DNA of 41,421 nt from Hallerella sp963652365 (lineage in GTDB: Bacteria; Fibrobacterota; Fibrobacteria; Fibrobacterales; Fibrobacteraceae): the NCBI GenBank assembly GCA_963652365.1, contig CAVJTH010000023.1, positions 1 to 41,421 on the forward strand, read 5' to 3'. Shown one piece after another: positions 23,611-31,106 of this stretch. A program made the position numbers and the translations under genes. The stretch's first letter is position 1. Every line of letters starts with the position of its first letter. Under the pieces are notes generated by a model. That model ran no database searches. It saw only the letters and a list, made by a program, of their open reading frames with translations, and was not told the DNA's origin.

Positions 23611-25641
23611 ATGAAACTTTGGATTTCGCTCTCGCTAGCCGCGTCGTTTGCCGGTTCAGCTCTTGCTCTGCCAAAATCCTCGGAACTCGTCTCCTTGATG
23701 GGAATGGGCTACAACATCGGAAACACGATGGAAGTTCCGAGCGATCCGACCGCCTGGGGAAATTCTTTCCCGACTGCCGAATACGTGAAAGCTATCAAGG
23801 CGGCGGGGTTCAACACGGTCCGCATTCCCTGCGCCTGGCACAGCCATGCGACAGACGGAGTCATCAACGCGGGCTGGCTCGATTCGGTCAAGACGGTCGT
23901 CGATATGGTCGTGAACGAGGGAATGTATGCGCTCCTGAACAGCCACTGGGATACGGGCTGGCTCGAAGACCACGTGTACGACGGCGACGGCTACGACCAG
24001 AACGGAGCGATTTCCATCAAGGCCGATTCCATTGCCGCGCTTCAGAAAGGCTACTGGACGCAGATCGCGACGGCGTTTGCCGCGTACGACGAGCATCTGA
24101 TCTTTGCCAGCGCGAACGAGCCGGGTGTCAACGACCCGTGGAACGGCGGTGCCGACAACGGACAGTGGGCTTTTGACGATGTTCGCGCCAAGGTCCTGAA
24201 AAAGTATCACGAAGCGTGCATTTCGGCGGTTCGCGCGACGGGCGGAAACAACGCGACCCGTACGATCGTGGTCCAGATGCCGCGCACGGAAATCGACAAG
24301 TACGAGCTTCTCGCGAACAACTACCCGACGGATCCTGCCGGGGACGGTTACACGATGGCGGAAGCGCACTACTACCCGTACCAGTATTCCCTGATGACCG
24401 CGGATGCTACCTGGGGGAATTGTTTCTACTACTTCGACGGCATGAATTCCACGACGGATACGGAACACAACATGGGTTCGACGACCGAGTATCTGGGTTC
24501 CAAGGCGCATATCGACGCCCAGTTCGACAAGCTCCAGACCGCTTTCACGGCCAAGGGCATTCCGGTCGTCATTGGAGAGTTTGCCGCGATCAAGCGTCTC
24601 GAAGACATCATCGGCGACAACCTGCGGCTTCATCTGCAAGGTCGCGCGGCGTGGTACGGCTATGTTGCGTCGGCGGCAAAGGCCCGCGGAATCATTCCCT
24701 ACGTCTGGGACACCGGCGACGAGGGCAACTACAACTCGACCATCATCCATCGCCAGGACAAGTTCGCGGGAAGCGTCGGCGACATTGTGGATTACGAAGT
24801 CCTGAACGCGCTGCGCGAGGCCTATGGCATGGACGCGCTGGCGGGGAATTCCATCGACAAGTTCGTGGAAGCGAGCCTCGACACGAACGACAAGATGCTG
24901 AAGATTACCTACACCTCTGCCCGGTCGGATTCGTCGGAAACGGGAACGATGCGCATCAATCTCAACGGAGCCAATTGGAGCGATTACGTTTCGCTTTCTT
25001 TCCAGGCAAGAGTCAATGTCTCGTCGAACGGACCTAGCGCGGGCGAAACGTATGGCTGGACATCTCTCTCCCTCTTTGCGATGAGCGGTTCGAGCTGGGG
25101 CTGGAGCGACTACAACATTGACCAGTCGGAGATTTCTTCGGGCTGGAAGACCTACACGGTTTCCCTGGACGCGAACGGTCTTGACTTGGCGGACAAGAGC
25201 GACGTGAAGGCGATCGGCCTTAACGTCTATGGAACGCAGGTTTCCGGAACGGTCGAAATAGACAATCTCGTCCTTTACAAGGCGGACGGTTCCGCGGTTG
25301 TCGTGGAAAACTTCAACAAGAAGCTTCCGGACCTGGAAGGAATCGCGAGCGGCGAACTGGTTCTCCAGACTTCCGCGATCAAGCGTCCTGCGGCAAAGGC
25401 TTTTGGCAAGATGTCCGTGAACGTGCAGCCGGGAACGCTAAGCGCGTCGTTTGTCGCAAGCGCATCCGGTCGCGCTTCGCTCTCCCTCGTCAATTCGAAC
25501 GGCCAGATCGTCTCGTCGAAAAACTTCACGATGAATCGCGGCACGAATTCCGTCTTGCTCGAAACGAACTACCGCGGCCCGGGCTTCCTGATCTTGAAGC
25601 AGAACGGCAACCGCACGACGGTTCCTGTTCGCCTGAAGTAA
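23611..25641 (+). CDS. Secreted GH5 endoglucanase with C-terminal binding and tail domains
   Basis: 676 residues: signal peptide MKLWISLSLAASFAGSALA; GH5 catalytic domain (about 25-395) opening GMGYNIGNTME, with acid/base Glu170 (SANEPG) and nucleophile Glu323 (VIGEF). Next is a jelly-roll of about 140 residues (430-570) ending in EIDNLVLY, similar in style to CBM11. A C-terminal beta module (about 600-676, GRASLSLVNSNGQIVSSKNF) looks like a sorting or surface-attachment tail. It should cleave internal beta-1,4-glucan (cellulose, beta-glucan, possibly mannan or xyloglucan; the GH5 subfamily was not resolved). SD TGAGG 7 nt before the ATG, TAAATTTA box upstream, strong terminator downstream; a single-gene unit. 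Confidence 0.92.
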   Translation: MKLWISLSLAASFAGSALALPKSSELVSLMGMGYNIGNTMEVPSDPTAWGNSFPTAEYVKAIKAAGFNTVRIPCAWHSHATDGVINAGWLDSVKTVVDMVVNEGMYALLNSHWDTGWLEDHVYDGDGYDQNGAISIKADSIAALQKGYWTQIATAFAAYDEHLIFASANEPGVNDPWNGGADNGQWAFDDVRAKVLKKYHEACISAVRATGGNNATRTIVVQMPRTEIDKYELLANNYPTDPAGDGYTMAEAHYYPYQYSLMTADATWGNCFYYFDGMNSTTDTEHNMGSTTEYLGSKAHIDAQFDKLQTAFTAKGIPVVIGEFAAIKRLEDIIGDNLRLHLQGRAAWYGYVASAAKARGIIPYVWDTGDEGNYNSTIIHRQDKFAGSVGDIVDYEVLNALREAYGMDALAGNSIDKFVEASLDTNDKMLKITYTSARSDSSETGTMRINLNGANWSDYVSLSFQARVNVSSNGPSAGETYGWTSLSLFAMSGSSWGWSDYNIDQSEISSGWKTYTVSLDANGLDLADKSDVKAIGLNVYGTQVSGTVEIDNLVLYKADGSAVVVENFNKKLPDLEGIASGELVLQTSAIKRPAAKAFGKMSVNVQPGTLSASFVASASGRASLSLVNSNGQIVSSKNFTMNRGTNSVLLETNYRGPGFLILKQNGNRTTVPVRLK

Positions 25642-25661
25642 ACCGTTCCCTATCGATTCTT

Positions 25662-25698
25662 GGCGAAGATTCCCCGCGAATCTTCGCCTTTCCTTTTC
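25662..25698 (+). terminator. Rho-independent terminator after the GH5 gene
   Basis: GGCGAAGATTC (25662-25672), loop CCCGC, GAATCTTCGCC (25678-25688), then TTTCCTTTT. Perfect eleven-base stem, directly upstream of the rsmA promoter box. Confidence 0.9.
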
Positions 25699-25699
25699 C

Positions 25700-25711
25700 T
25701 ATCTTTGAACC
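25700..25711 (+). promoter_or_regulatory. TAnnTTTG promoter box of rsmA
   Basis: TATCTTTG (25700-25707) matches the Bacteroidota TAnnTTTG consensus exactly and lies 4 nt before the ATG at 25712. No SD fits in the gap, so the transcript is probably leaderless. Confidence 0.5.
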
Positions 25712-26494
25712 ATGGACAGAGACCGTCGCCGTCGCTTTGGGCAAAACTTTCTGGATGCGGAAACCGCAAGCCTGATTGCATCGGACATTCCGCTCGGAGC
25801 GGAAAATTCCATTCTGGAGATCGGACCGGGGCACGGTGCGCTGACGGAACATCTGCTCGCCCGGGGCGTCCCCGTCACGGCGGTCGAAGTCGATGAAGAA
25901 TGCGTCGCGGTTCTCCGGGAAAGGTTTTCCGGAAACGCGAACTTCCGGGTCGTGAACCAGGACATCCTGAAATTTCCAATGGACGAATGGCTTTTGTCGA
26001 ATCCGCGGCCTTGGCTCGCCGGGAACTTGCCGTATAACATCTCCACGGGAATCGTGGCCAACGTGATGCCGCTCCTGAAAAAGACTCTCGGGTTCATGTG
26101 CATGGTCCAGCTCGAAGTCGCCGAACGTTTCTGCGCGGAACCGCACACAAGAAGCTATGGCAGTCTTTCGGTCTGGATTCGCGCCCATGCGACCGGGAAG
26201 ATCGTCCGGAAGATAGGCCCGGAACATTTTACGCCGCGTCCGAACGTCCAGAGCGCGACGGTCCTCTTTTCGCCGCGGCCCGACCCGCTCGAAGCCCCGC
26301 CGGAATTCTTTGAATTCGTGCAGAGCGCGTTTTCCCAGAAGCGGAAAGTCATCACGAATTCCCTTTCCGCGCGATTTGAAAAGGCGAACGTCCTGAAAGC
26401 GCTGGAACGCTCCGGGCTTTCGCCGAATGCCCGCGCCGAGGAACTTTCTCCCGAAGAGCTGTTGCGCCTTTATCGGACGCTGCTCGATAGCTAG
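25712..26494 (+). CDS. rsmA: 16S rRNA (adenine-N6,N6) dimethyltransferase
   Basis: 260 residues (KsgA/RsmA). Dimethylates the two adjacent adenines in the 3'-terminal hairpin of 16S rRNA with SAM during 30S maturation. Motifs: RRRFGQNFL (N-terminal), SAM-binding EIGPGHGALT, QDIL and the catalytic NLPYNIST. C-terminal RNA-binding helical domain with PRPNVQSATV and FSQKRKVITNSL. Usual length. The start lacks an SD and is preceded by a TATCTTTG box at 4 nt. Convergent with the SIMPL gene, whose stop is only 5 nt away, so both may read into each other. Confidence 0.96.
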   Translation: MDRDRRRRFGQNFLDAETASLIASDIPLGAENSILEIGPGHGALTEHLLARGVPVTAVEVDEECVAVLRERFSGNANFRVVNQDILKFPMDEWLLSNPRPWLAGNLPYNISTGIVANVMPLLKKTLGFMCMVQLEVAERFCAEPHTRSYGSLSVWIRAHATGKIVRKIGPEHFTPRPNVQSATVLFSPRPDPLEAPPEFFEFVQSAFSQKRKVITNSLSARFEKANVLKALERSGLSPNARAEELSPEELLRLYRTLLDS

Positions 26495-26499
26495 CGGGC

Positions 26500-27234
26500 T
26501 TATTTCAGCTGGAACTTCATCGTCACGCTGGCGCCGATTTCGATCTTCTGTGCCGGGACGGCGGTGCCGGACATTTTTCGCGCCCCGCCAAGCATTGCCG
26601 CTTCGCCGTAATCGGTCGCGTTCCCGAAGGAGTTCGTCGAAAAGTTCTCGTCGCCGATCGACAGCACCTTTCCGAGCGTTCCCTTGGACGCCTTGGCCAG
26701 CGCTTTCGCCTTTTCCGTCGCCTCCTTTACCGCGTCGCGATAGACTTCGTTCTTCCTTTCGGCGGCGGAAGAAAGTTCCGGGGTCGATTGGGTGATTTCC
26801 ACGTCCCGAATCGCCGCGACGCCTTCGATGAATGCTGGAACTTTTGCGGGGTCGGGGAGGTTTACGGCAATGTTCTGCGAAATTTCGAATCCGTTGGGAA
26901 TCCGCTTGCTGTCTTCCCACTTCCACGCCTTTTCGAGCGAGAATTGGCGGATGGTGACGCTGTCTGCCGGAACGCCGAGCGTCTTGACAAGTTCGACAAG
27001 TTCCGAGCTTGCGGCGTGGTTCGCTTCGATGAGCGTGCCCTTTTCCGTTCCGCGCTTTTCGAACCGCAGGGCGTATCGGATGTTTGTCGGGCTGAAACTT
27101 TTCGATTGCGACGCCGAAACGGTCAGGACCCCGAATCTTTCGGGCGCTTTGCGCGGAGCCTTTGGCGCGTGGACGATATAGACGATGGCGATGACGGTCA
27201 GGCAAAGGGAGATGAATCCGACGAGAAGCTTCAT
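26500..27234 (-). CDS. SIMPL/DUF541-domain protein
   Basis: 244 residues. N-terminal membrane anchor (MKLLVGFISLCLTVIAIVYI), then a periplasmic SIMPL (DUF541, BP26-like) domain with FGVLTVSASQSKSF, DSVTIRQFSLEKAW and the alpha-helical stretch AVKEATEKAKALAKASKGTL that precedes LGKVLSIGDE. Members form oligomeric periplasmic rings; cellular role is poorly known. The frame is open to 27390, but the ATG at 27234 has SD AGAGG and gives the anchor sequence. Divergent from the TIGR02147 regulator; convergent with rsmA. Confidence 0.85.
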   Translation of the reverse strand: MKLLVGFISLCLTVIAIVYIVHAPKAPRKAPERFGVLTVSASQSKSFSPTNIRYALRFEKRGTEKGTLIEANHAASSELVELVKTLGVPADSVTIRQFSLEKAWKWEDSKRIPNGFEISQNIAVNLPDPAKVPAFIEGVAAIRDVEITQSTPELSSAAERKNEVYRDAVKEATEKAKALAKASKGTLGKVLSIGDENFSTNSFGNATDYGEAAMLGGARKMSGTAVPAQKIEIGASVTMKFQLK

Positions 27235-27358
27235 GGAACCTCTTGATGACTTGATGACGGGGTTTCCCTTAAAATATGAATTTGTCCGAAAAAAGGAAAT
27301 CATGGACAAAAAATCCACGGGAAATTTCTTGCCGTGCGTCATCCTGGAATTTTGAATG

Positions 27359-27370
27359 TATTTTAGCAGG
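27359..27370 (+). promoter_or_regulatory. TAnnTT-type promoter box of the TIGR02147 regulator
   Basis: TATTTTAG (27359-27366) ends 4 nt before the ATG at 27371. This spacing supports that ATG over the ones at 27356 and 27392. Confidence 0.4.
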
Positions 27371-28186
27371 ATGAACCCGTTTTCCGACACGATGGATTAT
27401 CGCGACATTCTCAAGGCCTATTACGAACGCCGCAAGAAAGAAATGCCGTTCTATTCCTACCGGATGATGGGAGACCGAATCGGTCTGGATTCCAGCTATC
27501 TTTACCGCGTGCTGCGCAAGAAGCAGCATCTGCCTGCCCGCGCGCTGGAAGCGGTCAAGGAGCTTGTCGGCCTATCGGGTCGCTCCGCGGAGTATTTTGG
27601 CCTTCTCTATGCGTCGAACGTTTCCAAGGATCCCGCGCAGAAGGAGGAGCTGATGGGGCGGGCGATCGCCCTGCGCGACGTGGAAAGGCGCGCCTTGCAG
27701 ACTGCGGAACTGAAGGTTCTCGAAAACTGGTGGATTCCCGCTGTCCGCGCCTATCTGGAGCTAAACGGAGGCGTTGCAAACTTCAGGCAAATCGCAAGCG
27801 CGCTGTGCCCGCCGATTACCGAAGAGCAAGCAGGCGAAGCCGTCGAAGCGTTAAGGAACGCGGGACTGGTCAAGAGGCTCGCTTCGGGAAAGCTCGGACT
27901 CGCCGAATCGCACTTGACCGTCGGAGGCGCCGAAAAGGCGAAAGCGGTCAGAAACTTCCAGAAGCAGGCGCTTCGCCTGGCGAGCGATTCGCTAGAAAGC
28001 GTTCCCGTCGAAGAGCGGAACGTTTCGACGCTTACGGTTTCCGTCGATCAGTCCGCGTTCGAAGACCTGAAGGACATGTTGCGGGAATTTCGCCGTCTGG
28101 TACAAAAGAGAATCGATTCGGTGAAAAGTCCGGATCGCGTGATGCAGCTTTCCATGGCGTTCTATCCGGTTGCGAGGAAAAAATGA
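27371..28186 (+). CDS. TIGR02147 / DUF4423 family putative regulator
   Basis: 271 residues. The N-terminal part MNPFSDTMDYRDILKAYYER and the helix-turn-helix-like SYRMMGDRIGLDSSYLYRVL (about 24-43) match the TIGR02147 family, a large paralogous group best known from Fibrobacter. Further on come NWWIPAVRAYLEL and a winged-helix-like segment (ITEEQAGEAVEALRNAGLVK, then LTVGG). Function is unproven; the layout suggests a DNA-binding regulator. Its TGA overlaps the ATG of a lipoprotein (ATGA), a pairing typical of this family, and the xylan enzymes follow, so it may control them or sense through the lipoprotein. Start at 27371 is chosen from the family N terminus and promoter-box spacing. Confidence 0.8.
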   Translation: MNPFSDTMDYRDILKAYYERRKKEMPFYSYRMMGDRIGLDSSYLYRVLRKKQHLPARALEAVKELVGLSGRSAEYFGLLYASNVSKDPAQKEELMGRAIALRDVERRALQTAELKVLENWWIPAVRAYLELNGGVANFRQIASALCPPITEEQAGEAVEALRNAGLVKRLASGKLGLAESHLTVGGAEKAKAVRNFQKQALRLASDSLESVPVEERNVSTLTVSVDQSAFEDLKDMLREFRRLVQKRIDSVKSPDRVMQLSMAFYPVARKK

Positions 28187-29298
28187 AGCGGTGGAAGAAA
28201 GCCTTTGCGATTGCCGCTTGCGGCTTTCTGTGCGCCTGTTCGCGCGATGTCGCCGGTTCGACGTTCGAAACGGAAAATTCGATTGCGATTGTCGTCACCC
28301 TTCGCGACGGTACGCCCGCTTCCCGATGCCGCCTGAACATTCGACAGCAAGGCTTCTTGAATCTGGACGGACTCCCGGGCGAAGCCTTGGAAACGGATTC
28401 GCGCGGCGCGCTTCGGCTGGACTTTCTCCCGAGCGGAGATTACACCGTCGAAGCGCAAAGCCTGTCGTCGGATAGCGTCCAAAAGGGAATTCAGGCGTTT
28501 CGCGTTCCCGATGCCTTGCCGGATTCGGGCCTAAAGGTTCTCGTTTCCGCCGACTTGCCGTCAAGCGTGCATGGGACATTCCAGAGCGAAAAGCGTCCCG
28601 TGCAAATTCTTTTGCCGGGAACCGATTACGCGGTCCTTGTCGATTCCAGCGGACATTTCGAATTTCCGTCCTTGCCGCGGGGCAACCTGGAATGGGTCGC
28701 GCTCTACATTGTGGATTCGACAAGCGTTCCGCTCGCCGAAGGAACTTTTGAAGTTTCCGCCAAGAACGAGGATGTCGTTCTGCAGGATACGGCGACCCGC
28801 GCTTTTGTCTTCGAAGACTTTGAAAGCGACTTGGCGAACTGGTACACCTCGACGTCGGAATATGCGACGGCAACGGTCGAACTGGACAGCGTCGAAAGCC
28901 CGAACGGGAAATCCGCCCACTTTGTCGCGCAAAACGATTCGAACGAGAACTGGGCCTTGCTGGGTCGCTCCCTGGGACGGACCGTCGATATGGGCGATCT
29001 GGACTCGGTCGCATTCCTCGCCAAGGGAACCGTCCAGGGAAAGATTTCCTTTTCGTTCGATGTCATCGCGGACTCGTCCGCCTCTTACGAAAGCGGCAAG
29101 TCCTGGGTGCATATCCCGCTGGATTCCGCATGGACCCGTTACGTGATAAAGCCGGAAGACCTGCTGGATGCGGACGGTATCGGAGGGAATGTCGGCTGGG
29201 AAGGCGTCAAGAGCCATGTCACCCATATTTCCGTCTTTGGAGGTGCCGGCGGAGAGTTCTGGCTGGATGACATCGTTTTCTATGGGGTCGATCTCTAG
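28183..29298 (+). CDS. Lipoprotein with carboxypeptidase-regulatory-like and CBM11-like domains
   Basis: 371 residues. Lipobox LCAC (Cys19) after MKRWKKAFAIAACGFLCAC. Residues about 30-120 resemble a carboxypeptidase regulatory-like beta-sandwich (IAIVVTLRDGTPASRCRLNI ... LRLDFLPSGDYTVEA). Residues about 205-371 form a CBM11-like jelly-roll (FVFEDFESDLANWYTS ... FWLDDIVFYGVDL). It is translationally coupled to the TIGR02147 protein and probably anchored in the outer membrane, where it could bind polysaccharide. Whether it signals to the regulator is speculation. The stop is 97 nt before GH43, with a dyad in between. Confidence 0.75.
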   Translation: MKRWKKAFAIAACGFLCACSRDVAGSTFETENSIAIVVTLRDGTPASRCRLNIRQQGFLNLDGLPGEALETDSRGALRLDFLPSGDYTVEAQSLSSDSVQKGIQAFRVPDALPDSGLKVLVSADLPSSVHGTFQSEKRPVQILLPGTDYAVLVDSSGHFEFPSLPRGNLEWVALYIVDSTSVPLAEGTFEVSAKNEDVVLQDTATRAFVFEDFESDLANWYTSTSEYATATVELDSVESPNGKSAHFVAQNDSNENWALLGRSLGRTVDMGDLDSVAFLAKGTVQGKISFSFDVIADSSASYESGKSWVHIPLDSAWTRYVIKPEDLLDADGIGGNVGWEGVKSHVTHISVFGGAGGEFWLDDIVFYGVDL

Positions 29299-29301
29299 GG
29301 C

Positions 29302-29339
29302 GAATTTCCTTGCGTGGACAAATCATCCATGCGAAATTC
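29302..29339. promoter_or_regulatory. Inverted repeat upstream of the xylan locus, candidate operator
   Basis: GAATTTC (29302-29308) plus GCGTGGA (29312-29318), a 7-base spacer, then TCCATGC (29326-29332) plus GAAATTC (29333-29339). The two arms pair except for a 3-base bulge and one wobble. No T run follows on either strand, so a regulator site is more likely than a terminator. Confidence 0.4.
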
Positions 29340-29371
29340 CTGGCCGCGTGAATTTTCGGCAAGAAGGAAAA

Positions 29372-29379
29372 TAGCTTTA
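29372..29379 (+). promoter_or_regulatory. Promoter box of the GH43-GH30 unit
   Basis: TAGCTTTA, 16 nt before the ATG at 29396, followed by SD AAGGAG (29385-29390). Confidence 0.35.
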
Positions 29380-29395
29380 ACGGCAAGGAGTGTCC

Positions 29396-31096
29396 ATGTC
29401 GATGAAAAGTCTTCAATTTGCCGTTTTTTCGCTGGGTGTCTTTTTCGCGGGCGCGATGGCCGACAACCCCATCAGCAACTATCACTATCTGGCGGATCCT
29501 GCGGCGGCAGCATCTGATTCGGTCTTCTACATCCTGACCGATTCCGACGATCCCGCTGGCGCAACTGGCTACACGATCAAGTCGCTCTACGCGTTCAGCA
29601 GTCGCGACATGAAAAACTGGACCGATCATGGAATCATCTTCGAAGCGAAGCGGGAATACGACAATGTCAACGACATCTGGGCTTCCGGAATCGCCGTGCA
29701 CGATGGCATGTTTTACATCGTCTATCCTGACGGAGGTGGCGGCGGGGTGGGACTTGTCGTTTCCCAGGATATCGACGGTCCTTACGAAAATCCCGTTCCG
29801 GGAAACAAGAAGCTAATCAACAACTGGGGTGGCGGTCTTGCCGACTGCGACGGAATCGCCTGGTGCTTCGATCCGGCGATTTTCTTCGACGACGACGGGG
29901 TGGGCTATTTTACGTTTGGCGGCGGCAATTCGGATGCGCGGCCCGCGACGGATGGCGACAACAACATCTTTGACCTGTATCGGTTCGATAGCGACATGAA
30001 GGGCTTTGACCTCGATTCCAAAGTCGAACTGAAACTGGCCGGGCCGCGGGCAATGGAAGCGTCCTATCTTCACAAGAAGGGAAGCCTCTACTATCTGACA
30101 TACAGCACGGCGGATCTGCGAATCGCCTATGCGACATCGGACAAGGTGACGGGACCTTATACCTACCAGGGAATCTTCATGGACAATCCGAACATCGGCG
30201 GAAGGAACATCAACGCCTACAACAACAACCATCACGGAATCGCCGCGTTCAAGGGAAGGTGGTATGTCGTCTATCACGACCGTCGCCTGGTCCAGGCGAG
30301 CGAACATCCCGCTTCCCTGGGAGTCGAAAATCCCGAACCCGCGTATCACCGCAGCGTGAGCATTGACGAATTTTCATACAGCGGAAACGCAATGGACAAG
30401 CTCGTTTACACGGACGAAGGTCCCACGCAAATCGAAAGCTTCGATCCTTACCGGACGTATCCCGCGCTGACAAGTTCCAGGCAAAGAAATGTCCGCAGCC
30501 GCACGGACTGGACCCGCGGAAAACCCGTTTTGCATGTCTTGACGCCGTATGCGAGCAGGGATTCCTGGATCCGCATATCCGGGGTGGATTTTAAGACAGG
30601 CGCGGCGAGCTTTTTCGTCAAGGCGGCGAGCGTTGCGAGCGGTAACCGCGTGGAAGTTCGCGCCGGCAGCTCTTCGGGCACATTGGCGGGGAGCTGCGAC
30701 ATTCCGCAAACGGGCGGTTGGAATTCCTACGAAACGGTCCAGTGCGAAGTCTCGGACCTAAGCGGGATCGTCGAAGAGCTGTTCCTCGTTTTCAAAGGCC
30801 CGGCGGACTCCACGATGGGAATTCTCGAATGGAGATTTTCCGAACGGGACCAGACTCCGCAAGCGCCTGCCGACAGTACGACAGCCATTCAAAATACGCT
30901 TGCGCATTTCGGAAATTCCGCGGAAACGTTCGACGTCTTCGATTTGAACGGAAAGCGGATCGATTCGTTCCGGGCAAATGTCCGGGATGCCGTAAACGCG
31001 TGGAAAGGCATCGCTCGCCGCGAAAACCGTTTTGGGCTGCATATCGTCCGGAGCCGTCAAGACAAAAGGACATTCCAGGTACATGTGGAACGCTAA
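29396..31096 (+). CDS. Secreted GH43 glycosidase with C-terminal binding domain
   Basis: 566 residues: signal peptide ending near AGAMA; five-bladed GH43 domain (about 23-330) with general base Asp34 (YHYLADP), Asp159 (WCFDPAIFF) and acid Glu221 (RAMEASYL). Then a CBM6-like beta-sandwich (about 365-480) and a C-terminal tail module (FDVFDLNGKRIDSFRANVRD ...) shared with the GH10 enzyme. Expected to remove arabinose or xylose from arabinoxylan; the specificity was not resolved. SD AAGGAG lies 5 nt before ATG 29396; ATG 29402 is an alternative. Ten nt separate its stop from GH30, so the two form an operon. Confidence 0.9.
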   Translation: MSMKSLQFAVFSLGVFFAGAMADNPISNYHYLADPAAAASDSVFYILTDSDDPAGATGYTIKSLYAFSSRDMKNWTDHGIIFEAKREYDNVNDIWASGIAVHDGMFYIVYPDGGGGGVGLVVSQDIDGPYENPVPGNKKLINNWGGGLADCDGIAWCFDPAIFFDDDGVGYFTFGGGNSDARPATDGDNNIFDLYRFDSDMKGFDLDSKVELKLAGPRAMEASYLHKKGSLYYLTYSTADLRIAYATSDKVTGPYTYQGIFMDNPNIGGRNINAYNNNHHGIAAFKGRWYVVYHDRRLVQASEHPASLGVENPEPAYHRSVSIDEFSYSGNAMDKLVYTDEGPTQIESFDPYRTYPALTSSRQRNVRSRTDWTRGKPVLHVLTPYASRDSWIRISGVDFKTGAASFFVKAASVASGNRVEVRAGSSSGTLAGSCDIPQTGGWNSYETVQCEVSDLSGIVEELFLVFKGPADSTMGILEWRFSERDQTPQAPADSTTAIQNTLAHFGNSAETFDVFDLNGKRIDSFRANVRDAVNAWKGIARRENRFGLHIVRSRQDKRTFQVHVER

Positions 31097-31106
31097 AGGA
31101 GAAGAG

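Noticed and set aside
25526..27205. A 559-codon minus-strand frame across the GH5 tail, rsmA and the SIMPL gene
   Set aside because: Arg-rich nonsense composition; it runs antisense through rsmA motifs and crosses a strong terminator.
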